Part shown: positions 1 to 5,119 of the stretch, piece after piece
Layout of the letters: the number at the start of each line of letters is the position of its first letter
Position numbering within the stretch: the stretch's first letter is position 1
From: Parafilimonas sp.
GTDB lineage: Bacteria; Bacteroidota; Bacteroidia; Chitinophagales; Chitinophagaceae
Direction of reading: 5' to 3'
Assembly (NCBI GenBank): GCA_023251275.1
Contig: JAHEZC010000209.1
Location: 1 to 5,725, forward strand
DNA length: 5,725 nt
Notes under the pieces: generated by a model
Databases searched by the model: none
What the model was told of the DNA's origin: nothing
What the model saw: the letters and a program-made list of their open reading frames with translations, nothing else
Program-made: the position numbers and the translations under genes

Positions 1-275
1 GGCAAATGAATTTCTTTTCTGAAATCTTTTAACTGCTCAAAGAGTTTAGAAATTGTCATTCCGTTGGCAATCGCTTTTGTACTGCTTGCCTGTATCACCG
101 GGCCATCAGCCAATGGATCACTATACGGCATACCAAGCTCTATCATGTCTGCGCCGTTATCCTGTAAGGCTTTCAGCACTTTGAACGTACTATTTAAATC
201 AGGATAGCCCGCCGTACAGTAAACATTTAAAATATTGTTCGACTTCTTAATAAATAATTCTTTTATCCGGTTCAT
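1..275 (-). CDS. trpA: Tryptophan synthase alpha subunit, N-terminal part (runs off window)
   Basis: TrpA cleaves indole-3-glycerol phosphate to indole and glyceraldehyde 3-phosphate in the cytosol, and passes indole to TrpB in the alpha2beta2 complex. I translated this frame by hand. It starts MNRIKELFIKKSNNILNVYC and continues TAGYPD. It then shows the family signature IELGMPYSDPLADGP at about residues 45-59, with catalytic Glu46 (the equivalent of E. coli Glu49) and Asp57 (the equivalent of Asp60). Only 91 complete codons are present out of the usual 250-270, because the window ends; nothing suggests the gene itself is broken. The ATG at 275-273 is chosen because the protein begins at the normal distance from the TAGYP motif. 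It lies only 2 nt from the outer end of the repeat-bounded four-helix-bundle cassette, so its translation-initiation region is repeat DNA. It is the last trp gene seen. Confidence 0.96.
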   Translation of the reverse strand, partial: MNRIKELFIKKSNNILNVYCTAGYPDLNSTFKVLKALQDNGADMIELGMPYSDPLADGPVIQASSTKAIANGMTISKLFEQLKDFRKEIHL

Positions 276-277
276 TT

Positions 278-312
278 TAAAAATATTCAATAAACAACAC
301 TCAATATTCAAT
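278..312. repeat. Left heptamer array, five 7-nt units
   Basis: On the plus strand the stretch reads in register as TAAAAAT, ATTCAAT, AAACAAC, ACTCAAT, ATTCAAT (278-312). Each unit ends about where the next begins with no slippage. It fills most of the space between the four-helix-bundle stop and the trpA start codon. The outer unit matches the right-hand array in inverted orientation. Confidence 0.75.
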
Positions 313-336
313 TTCAAAGAAATGAAAGAATAGAAG

Positions 337-711
337 TCACTTATTTTTTTGATTATTCTTTTTAGCTGTTTCGATACTTTTTGAAATAATTGCAATGAGT
401 TCTTCCGTTTCTTTAAAAATATTATCAAGCTTTGAAACAGGTTTTATCATTTCCTTTTTCCTGATAAGTTTCAGACAAACCCTTGTTTCCTTTAGCTCCT
501 TCAAAACAATTTTCATCTTATGAATAAAGTCGTCGCGAGACTCTGCGGCTTGTGCCTCTCCATATAATAAAGATGGAGCAAGACCACACCTGATAAGCTG
601 AGCCGCTATATAATTGCCTGCTCTTGAAGTAGGTAATGCTTCAACAATATCAATAATTCTTGATGAAAAATCTACTAATCTATCTTCTAAATCAAATACT
701 CTTCCAGGCAT
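337..711 (-). CDS. Four-helix bundle protein (S23 / 23S rRNA intervening-sequence protein family)
   Basis: A 124-residue, probably cytosolic protein of the four-helix bundle family, first known from proteins encoded in 23S rRNA intervening sequences and structurally related to the Avd accessory protein of diversity-generating retroelements. The molecular role of stand-alone members is not established. Four helical segments are apparent, at about 6-26, 31-55, 59-85 and 93-117. The recognisable core is YGEAQAAESRDDF (50-62) followed by IHKMKIVLKELKETR (63-77), with a strongly basic tail KKNNQKNK. The length is typical for the family. The ATG at 711-709 is used because the VFDLEDRLVDF start is normal for the Bacteroidota subgroup. 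It lies between trpB and trpA, on the same strand, and is presumably co-transcribed. It has no evident role in tryptophan synthesis. The gene is enclosed by inverted 7-nt repeat arrays, so it looks like an inserted passenger rather than an operon member. Confidence 0.9.
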   Translation of the reverse strand: MPGRVFDLEDRLVDFSSRIIDIVEALPTSRAGNYIAAQLIRCGLAPSLLYGEAQAAESRDDFIHKMKIVLKELKETRVCLKLIRKKEMIKPVSKLDNIFKETEELIAIISKSIETAKKNNQKNK

Positions 712-724
712 ACGCTATGTTTAC

Positions 725-766
725 ATTGGTTATTGGTCATTAAGTATTGAATGTTGAATATTTTTT
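725..766. repeat. Right heptamer array, six 7-nt units
   Basis: On the plus strand this reads in perfect 7-nt register: ATTGGTT, ATTGGTC, ATTAAGT, ATTGAAT, GTTGAAT, ATTTTTT. It lies just upstream of the four-helix-bundle start. It is the inverted counterpart of the array at 278-312, although the inner ATTGGTT/C units have no counterpart there. Confidence 0.75.
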
Positions 767-783
767 ATTTGCCTCCCCGATGT

Positions 784-805
784 CACCTTATGCAAGTATA
801 AGGCG
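784..805 (-). other. Small hairpin in the trpB / four-helix-bundle spacer
   Basis: An 8-bp stem including one G-T pair (CACCTTAT at 784-791 against ATAAGGCG at 798-805) closes a 6-nt loop. It lies in the 84-nt stretch between the trpB stop and the cassette edge. No T-run follows on the minus strand, so it does not look like an intrinsic terminator. It may be leftover of the original trpB-trpA spacer; its function is unknown. Confidence 0.3.
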
Positions 806-850
806 TAACCGTCTGAGAAAAACTAAATAACGTTGATGCAAAAGCATTTT

Positions 851-2050
851 TCATTTCCCTTCCATTGCCTTCATATACGTCGCCAGGTCCTTATCGCCTC
901 TCCCGCTTAAACACAGCACCACAACATCTGTTTCATTAAACTTCATTTGTTTCAAAGCTGCCAATGCATGCGCACTTTCCAATGCAGGAATAATTCCTTC
1001 TAACTTCGCCAGTTCAAATGCTGCATGTAAAGCTTCATCATCTGTTGCACTGAGAAATTTTGCACGCCCACTGTCAAACAAGTGTGCCTGCAATGGACCG
1101 ATACCGGGATAATCCAGACCGGCTGAAATGCTATGTGGTTCTACCACCTGTCCATCTGCAGTCTGCATCACGAGACTTTTACTCCCATGCAAAACTCCCG
1201 GTTTCCCAAGTTGTGTAGTTGCAGCACTGTGCCCACTTTGCAAACCAAGACCTGCTGCTTCCACAGCGATCAACTGTACACTTAACTCATCGAGATAATG
1301 GTAAAACGCACCTGCTGCATTGCTGCCACCGCCTACGCAAGCCATGATATGTGTGGGTAATTCACTTCCGGTTTTTTCTTTCAACTGCCAACGTATTTCT
1401 TCACTGATCACACTTTGAAACCGTGCCACCATATCAGGATAAGGATGCGGGCCTACCACGCTGCCGATAATATAATGTGTGTCAACCGGGTTATTGATCC
1501 AGTCACGTATCGCTTCATTGGTTGCATCTTTTAATGTCTTGCTGCCGCTTTTCGCAGGTATCACGGTTGCGCCAAGCATTTTCATACGCGCCACATTCGG
1601 CGCCTGTCGTTCAATGTCTTTCTCACCAATATACACGATACACTCCACACCTTTCAATGCGCACACTGTTGCTGTAGCCACACCATGTTGACCGGCGCCT
1701 GTTTCAGCAATGATACGTTTCTTACCGAGACGCAAAGCCAACAAAATTTGTCCTATGGTATTGTTGATCTTATGTGCACCCGTATGACAAAGGTCTTCAC
1801 GCTTCAAATAAACATTGGTGCTGTATTGTTTACTCAACCGCTGCGCAAAATATAATGGTGTCGGTCTGCCTGCATAATCATGCAGTAATTCCTGAAATTC
1901 TTTTTGAAACGATGGCTCATATATAATCCCTAAATATTTTGTACGAAGTTCTTCCACATTGCGGTATAGCATTTCGGGAATATACGCACCGCCGAATTTG
2001 CCGTAGTAACCGTGGGGGTTGGGGTGTTGGTATGTTGGTGTTGTTATCAT
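851..2050 (-). CDS. trpB: Tryptophan synthase beta subunit
   Basis: TrpB is the PLP enzyme that condenses indole with L-serine to give L-tryptophan, in complex with TrpA. The protein is 399 residues, normal for the family. HTGAHKIN at 89-96 carries the PLP Schiff-base lysine, Lys94. ETGAGQHG at 116-123 carries the catalytic glutamate, Glu116. GGGSNAAG at 240-247 is the PLP phosphate-binding loop. GLDYPG is at 311-316, LESAHA at 357-362 and SGRGDKD at 382-388. The first 13 residues ([13 protein letters not shown]) are encoded by low-complexity A/C-rich DNA before the conserved [10 protein letters not shown]. The ATG at 2050-2048 is the plausible start. It is only 6 nt from the outer end of the inverted repeat bounding the GxxExxY cassette, and no Shine-Dalgarno sequence is seen. 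The gene lies between two accessory cassettes, so it is separated from both trpF and trpA but stays co-directional. Confidence 0.98.
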   Translation of the reverse strand: MITTPTYQHPNPHGYYGKFGGAYIPEMLYRNVEELRTKYLGIIYEPSFQKEFQELLHDYAGRPTPLYFAQRLSKQYSTNVYLKREDLCHTGAHKINNTIGQILLALRLGKKRIIAETGAGQHGVATATVCALKGVECIVYIGEKDIERQAPNVARMKMLGATVIPAKSGSKTLKDATNEAIRDWINNPVDTHYIIGSVVGPHPYPDMVARFQSVISEEIRWQLKEKTGSELPTHIMACVGGGSNAAGAFYHYLDELSVQLIAVEAAGLGLQSGHSAATTQLGKPGVLHGSKSLVMQTADGQVVEPHSISAGLDYPGIGPLQAHLFDSGRAKFLSATDDEALHAAFELAKLEGIIPALESAHALAALKQMKFNETDVVVLCLSGRGDKDLATYMKAMEGK

Positions 2051-2056
2051 ACTTAT

Positions 2057-2103
2057 TGTCTGAACTGTGATTTTATCCTTATTTTCCTGATAAGCCTGAT
2101 TAG
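2057..2103. repeat. Left terminal inverted repeat of the GxxExxY cassette, 9-nt periodic
   Basis: The outer 18 nt, TGTCTGAACTGTGATTTT (2057-2074), match the right end (2564-2547, minus strand) at 15 of 18 positions. Further in, the plus strand falls into 9-nt units: TGATTTTAT, CCTTATTTT, CCTGATAAG, CCTGATTAG (2068-2103). It lies between the GxxExxY stop codon and the trpB start. Confidence 0.75.
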
Positions 2104-2114
2104 TAGATTCCTCT

Positions 2115-2510
2115 TTATTCTTTTATTTCCGAATTAAACTTCTTATTGAATAATCTTTTCCACTCAAGGCTGTTAGCCCCAAAATTTACAAGCATTCCTA
2201 CTTCGAGGTTATATGCTTCAAGATAATTCATAGCCTGTGCAAGATGGATATTGTCAAGCACAGATAATGCTTTTAGCTCAACTGATATTTTTTCTTCAAC
2301 CAGGAAATCAACTCTTCTCTCTCCAATATGCCTTTCACGATAATAAATTTTCATAGAAAATTCCCGTTGAAATGCAAGTCCAATCAATTCAAACTCTATA
2401 GCTAATGCTCTTTGATAAATTACCTCCTGAAATCCATTCCCAAGAATGCCGTGCACATTCATGCAGGCTTTGATAATTTTTTCAGTTATATCGCTATACT
2501 TATATTCCAA
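2115..2510 (-). CDS. GxxExxY protein (PD-(D/E)XK nuclease-like small protein)
   Basis: A 131-residue protein of the GxxExxY family (the PDDEXK_3-type nuclease fold). The cellular role is not known. The name-giving motif is seen as GFQEVIY at 26-32. The nuclease-like core is VDFLV followed by VELK: Asp68, Glu78 and Lys80 stand in the D...ExK arrangement, so the putative catalytic residues are kept. [11 protein letters not shown] and [16 protein letters not shown] are also family-typical, and the length is normal. The chosen start is TTG at 2510-2508, which gives MEYKYSDIT, the usual family N-terminus. No in-frame ATG lies upstream before the frame enters trpF, although the frame stays open there. 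The gene sits between trpF and trpB on the same strand, probably translated from trp mRNA, and is enclosed by inverted repeats. No link to tryptophan synthesis is apparent. Confidence 0.9.
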   Translation of the reverse strand: MEYKYSDITEKIIKACMNVHGILGNGFQEVIYQRALAIEFELIGLAFQREFSMKIYYRERHIGERRVDFLVEEKISVELKALSVLDNIHLAQAMNYLEAYNLEVGMLVNFGANSLEWKRLFNKKFNSEIKE

Positions 2511-2564
2511 ATAATCGGTTTTCAGGTAAATAAGCTTAATAAGTTTAAAATCGTGGTTCAGACA
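2509..2564. repeat. Right terminal inverted repeat of the GxxExxY cassette, 9-nt periodic
   Basis: Read on the minus strand from 2564, the end begins TGTCTGAACCACGATTTT and continues in 9-nt register as ACTTATTAA, GCTTATTTA, CCTGAAAAC, CGATTATTT. These units resemble those of the left end. The array includes the trpF stop codon at its outer side and reaches the TTG start of the GxxExxY gene at its inner side. Confidence 0.72.
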
Positions 2565-3199
2565 TTTGGCCGCAACTCCTCCACAAACTTTTTCACCTTT
2601 TCCATATCCTTCACTCCCGGCATTATTTCAAACCTGCTGTTGATATCAACTGCAAAAAGATCTTTTGCTACAGGGTCTTCAGAAAATTCCCGCAGCTTTT
2701 CCACATCTTCCAAACCTATACCGCCGCTGAGAAAAAAAGGCTTCCGGATATTTAAGCCTTTCAAAAATTCCCAGTTAAATTTTTTTCCGGTACCTCCATA
2801 AGCTGCACCTTCCGTATCAAACATAAACATATCCGCTACATCATAATACTCCCTTATCTTCCATTCAATATTATCGTCTTCATTAATGCGGAAAACTTTT
2901 ACAACTGTTATATAGTCGGCAATCTTCTCACAAAATTTGGGTGTTTCATTTCCGTGTAGTTGCACTACATACAAGCCGCAGTTATCCACGGCCTGGAGTA
3001 TTTCATCCACTTCTGCATTCACAAATACTCCCACTTTATTGATCTTTCCGCGAATTCTTTTTACTTCTGTTGCCGGCATATATTTAAAAATATAGCGCGG
3101 GCTTTTGGGGTAAAATATAAAACCCGCAAACTCTACCCCCATCGCATCAAGCTGATTCACCTGGTCTGCTCTCGTCATGCCGCAAACTTTAATACGCAT
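2558..3199 (-). CDS. trpF: Phosphoribosylanthranilate isomerase
   Basis: TrpF is the cytosolic (beta/alpha)8 enzyme that isomerises N-(5'-phosphoribosyl)anthranilate to CdRP by an Amadori rearrangement. The 213 residues are a normal single-domain length. The start, MRIKVCGMTR, holds the catalytic cysteine, Cys6. QLHGNE at 80-85, FDTEGAAYGGTGKKFNW at 127-143 with the catalytic aspartate Asp128, LSGGIG at 157-162 and VDINSRFE..PGVKD at 184-198 are all family hallmarks; the last two bind phosphate. The ATG at 3199-3197 overlaps the end of trpC by 11 nt, which suggests translational coupling. The final codons (GTC TGA) lie inside the terminal repeat of the downstream GxxExxY cassette, so the last residue and the stop appear to come from that repeat. 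Confidence 0.97.
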   Translation of the reverse strand: MRIKVCGMTRADQVNQLDAMGVEFAGFIFYPKSPRYIFKYMPATEVKRIRGKINKVGVFVNAEVDEILQAVDNCGLYVVQLHGNETPKFCEKIADYITVVKVFRINEDDNIEWKIREYYDVADMFMFDTEGAAYGGTGKKFNWEFLKGLNIRKPFFLSGGIGLEDVEKLREFSEDPVAKDLFAVDINSRFEIMPGVKDMEKVKKFVEELRPNV

Positions 3200-3986
3200 G
3201 TTGCTTTGCTTTTAATTGTTGAACAAATTCAGCAAAAGCAATCGAAGGATCAGGCTGCTTCATAAAATTTTCTCCAATAAGAAAACCTTTGAAGCCTGCT
3301 TCTTTTAAAATTATGATCGTGTCTGTATTACTGATACCGCTCTCCGCGACAGCAATTTTATCTGCTGGAATTTTCTGAATAAGTTTTAATGATGTGTTGA
3401 TGTCCACCTCAAATGTTTTCAGGTTGCGGTTGTTCACACCTACCATGTCCACATTATCGCAGATATGATCCAGTTCCTGTGCATCATGTATTTCAAGCAG
3501 CACTTCGAGTTCCAGTTTTTTTGCAGCAGCGGCAAGTTGCCTTACTTCTTCTTTTGATAAACATGCAGCGATGAGTAAAATCACATCGGCACCAATGCTT
3601 CTTGCTTCGTACAATTGGTATTCATCAATGATAAAATCTTTTCGCAAAATCGGAACGGATACAATATTTCTTGCCTCAAGCAGATCATCATTTGTGCCGC
3701 CAAAATATTTTTCATCTGTAAGAACAGAAATACCCGCTGCGCCAGGTTCGTAAGCGGAAACAACATTTTTTAATCCTGCTTTATCATTGATGATCCCTTT
3801 TGAAGGAGATTTTCGTTTGAACTCTGCAATAATACCTGTTGAATTTTTTTTAAGTAATGATTCTCTGAGTGAAAAGCGTTTTTCCCGGTAATGCGGAAAT
3901 GATTGCCATGCTTCTACAGGCAGCATCTTCTTCTTTAATGCAACTTCTGTTTTTTTATCTGCTATTATTTTATCCAGAATGTTCAT
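3189..3986 (-). CDS. trpC: Indole-3-glycerol phosphate synthase
   Basis: TrpC closes the indole ring: CdRP gives indole-3-glycerol phosphate, CO2 and water, in a cytosolic (beta/alpha)8 barrel. The ATG at 3986-3984 gives 265 residues beginning MNILDKIIADKKTEV, the usual family N-terminus. A GTG six codons further upstream (4004) is possible but would only add LLNCY-type residues encoded by repeat DNA. Key motifs are IIAEFKRKSPSKG with Glu55 and Lys57, VLTDEKYFGG, ILRKDF with Lys116, EVLLEIHD with Glu165, VGVNNRNLKTFEVD with Asn185, and AESGI with Glu215 and Ser216. GFLIGENFM near the C-terminus helps bind phosphate. All the expected catalytic positions are present. It is monofunctional, since trpF is a separate gene that overlaps its 3' end by 11 nt. 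Confidence 0.97.
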   Translation of the reverse strand: MNILDKIIADKKTEVALKKKMLPVEAWQSFPHYREKRFSLRESLLKKNSTGIIAEFKRKSPSKGIINDKAGLKNVVSAYEPGAAGISVLTDEKYFGGTNDDLLEARNIVSVPILRKDFIIDEYQLYEARSIGADVILLIAACLSKEEVRQLAAAAKKLELEVLLEIHDAQELDHICDNVDMVGVNNRNLKTFEVDINTSLKLIQKIPADKIAVAESGISNTDTIIILKEAGFKGFLIGENFMKQPDPSIAFAEFVQQLKAKQHAY

Positions 3987-3991
3987 GTAGC

Positions 3992-4023
3992 AATTTAATA
4001 ACACAACTATTCAACAATTCAAT
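3992..4023. repeat. Four-unit 8-nt degenerate array in the trpD/trpC junction
   Basis: Read on the minus strand from 4023, the junction falls into 8-nt units: ATTGAATT, GTTGAATA, GTTGTGTT, ATTAAATT. The trpD stop codon (TGA at 4021-4019) lies in the first unit and the array ends 5 nt before the trpC ATG. It is similar in composition to the 7-nt arrays around the four-helix-bundle gene, but has a different period and encloses no gene. Confidence 0.6.
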
Positions 4024-5014
4024 TTTGTATTTCAATCAACTTTTTCAAACAACCATAAGCTTTTCCGCTTTCTAAACTTTCCACCGCTGCATGATAGGCA
4101 TCATCGTATATTTTATACTCACCGGTACAATGCAATGCCATCGCTGCATTCGCAAGCACCACTGCATTCTGTGCCCATGTACCTTCTCCTTTGATGATCT
4201 TTAAAAATATCTTTGCGGCCTCTTCCACAGAGTTACCTCCGTAAATATCCTGCGGCTCGACAAGACGCTTACCCAATTGTTCCGGTGTCATGATCTGCTC
4301 ACCATTGTTGGTAATAACTTTTGTATCGTTTGTCAAAGAGATTTCATCGTATCCATCCAATCCATGAATGATAGTGAAAGCGTTGTCAGTTTGTTGCAGA
4401 AGATAATTGTAAATTCTTGCCATTTCCAGGTTGAATACTCCGACCAACTGATATGCAGGTGAAGCCGGATTGACCATCGGACCGAGCATATTGAAAAATG
4501 TTCTCACGCCAAGATTTCTTCTTATCTGTCCAACAGCTTTTAATGCAGGATGAAAAAATGGCGCATGGAGGTAACAAATATTCGCTTCTTCAATTTCTCT
4601 TTTCAACTGATCATTATTATTCTTGAATTTATATCCAAGCTGCTCCATTACATTCGATGCGCCGCTGATAGAAGATGCGCCGTAATTACCATGCTTCACG
4701 ATTTTCTGTCCTGCACCGGCAGCAATAAAACAACTGAGAGTAGAAATATTGAAAGTATTTTTTCCGTCGCCACCTGTGCCTACAATATCCATTACAGGAT
4801 ACCCATTCACATCTACTTTTATACACAGTTCAAGCAGTGCATCACGAAAGCCCTGCAACTCTTCGATGGTGATACTGCGCATGAGATAAACTGTCATAAA
4901 GGCTGTGATTTCATGTTCATTGTAGAGACCTTTTCCGATACCCAGCAAAACATCTTTTGCCTGGTTTCTGTCAAGTGTTTTGTGTTCAAATAAGAACTGA
5001 AGTATTTTTTTCAT
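4019..5014 (-). CDS. trpD: Anthranilate phosphoribosyltransferase
   Basis: TrpD transfers the phosphoribosyl group of PRPP to anthranilate, releasing pyrophosphate. The protein has 331 residues, the normal stand-alone length, with no fused TrpG domain. The sequence shows an N-terminal helical region (about 1-70). The PRPP/Mg-binding glycine-rich loop, GTGGDGKNTFNIST, is at 79-92. KHGN is at 107-110, SGASNVMEQLG at 117-127, the anthranilate-site stretch RTFFNMLGPMVNP at 171-183 and HGLDGYDE at 217-224. The start MKKILQFLFEHKTL at the ATG 5014-5012 is typical for Bacteroidota TrpD. That ATG is separated by a single base from CCCCTAACCCC-type repeat DNA. The stop codon lies inside the 8-nt array of the trpD/trpC junction. 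No sign of decay. Confidence 0.98.
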   Translation of the reverse strand: MKKILQFLFEHKTLDRNQAKDVLLGIGKGLYNEHEITAFMTVYLMRSITIEELQGFRDALLELCIKVDVNGYPVMDIVGTGGDGKNTFNISTLSCFIAAGAGQKIVKHGNYGASSISGASNVMEQLGYKFKNNNDQLKREIEEANICYLHAPFFHPALKAVGQIRRNLGVRTFFNMLGPMVNPASPAYQLVGVFNLEMARIYNYLLQQTDNAFTIIHGLDGYDEISLTNDTKVITNNGEQIMTPEQLGKRLVEPQDIYGGNSVEEAAKIFLKIIKGEGTWAQNAVVLANAAMALHCTGEYKIYDDAYHAAVESLESGKAYGCLKKLIEIQN

Positions 5015-5119
5015 ACCCCTAACCCCTAAAAGAGGATTTTGCCTTAAGCCCCTTAGAGGAACTTAAGAAATGAATAAATATATTTTACTTAACCCTCCCT
5101 CTCCCCTTTAGGGGTTAGG
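5015..5119. repeat. CCCCTAA-type inverted repeats filling the trpG/trpD spacer
   Basis: A perfect 13-bp inverted pair, CCTAACCCCTAAA, lies at 5018-5030 (plus strand) and 5119-5107 (minus strand). A third related segment between them forms a 25-nt imperfect hairpin (CTTAAG arms, 5043-5067) around CCCCTTAGAGG. The right copy also contains the small palindrome CCCCTTTAGGGG (5103-5114). The repeat overlaps the last codons and stop of trpG and touches the trpD start. No T-run follows a stable stem, so I do not call a terminator. Confidence 0.65.

Larger units (their letters stand above)
278..766 (-). mobile_element. Putative gene cassette: four-helix-bundle gene between inverted heptamer arrays
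   Basis: The four-helix-bundle gene is bounded by sequences that are inverted relative to each other. A perfect 12-bp inverted match, AAAAATATTCAA, lies at 279-290 on the plus strand and at 765-754 on the minus strand. Inside both ends the DNA continues as degenerate 7-nt repeats of the ATTCAAT/ATTGAAT type. The outer edges lie 2 nt before the trpA start and about 84 nt after the trpB stop. No transposase is encoded and I could not identify a convincing target-site duplication in this AT-rich DNA. The boundaries are therefore my inference from the inverted symmetry. Confidence 0.55.
2057..2564 (-). mobile_element. Putative gene cassette: GxxExxY gene between imperfect terminal inverted repeats
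   Basis: This stretch of about 508 bp runs from TGTCTGAAC at 2057 to its inverted copy GTTCAGACA ending at 2564, and contains only the GxxExxY gene. Matching symmetric ends on both sides of one small gene, inside an otherwise compact biosynthetic operon, suggest it moved in as a unit. The right end includes the last two codons of trpF (GTC TGA). No recombinase is encoded and no clear target duplication is visible, so mobility would require a factor in trans. The element status is inference; the inverted ends are directly visible. Confidence 0.6.

Noticed and set aside
278..766. CRISPR array suggested by regularly spaced short repeats
   Set aside because: The units are 7 to 9 nt and contiguous, with no spacers of constant length and no cas genes.
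2000..2048. Low-complexity G/T-rich stretch (plus strand) at the trpB 5' end as a separate repeat element
   Set aside because: It encodes the ordinary variable N-terminus before [10 protein letters not shown] and has no clear unit or second copy.
278..2564. Target-site duplications flanking the two cassettes
   Set aside because: Only T-rich 2 to 3-base similarities are present at the edges, which is expected by chance in this AT-rich DNA.
2412..2801. Plus-strand open frame spanning the GxxExxY start and the trpF end
   Set aside because: It runs antisense to two supported genes and crosses the repeat; low-complexity translation rich in F, S and N.
3987..4004. GTG start six codons upstream for trpC
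   Set aside because: The added residues come from the 8-nt array, and the ATG at 3986 gives the family-typical MNILDKIIADKK start.
4550..4993. Long open frame on the plus strand opposite trpD (147 codons)
   Set aside because: Antisense shadow of the well-supported trpD coding sequence; the translation has no recognisable family.
5043..5114. Rho-independent terminator between trpG and trpD
   Set aside because: The hairpins are not followed by a T-run on the transcribed strand, and termination here would cut the operon.
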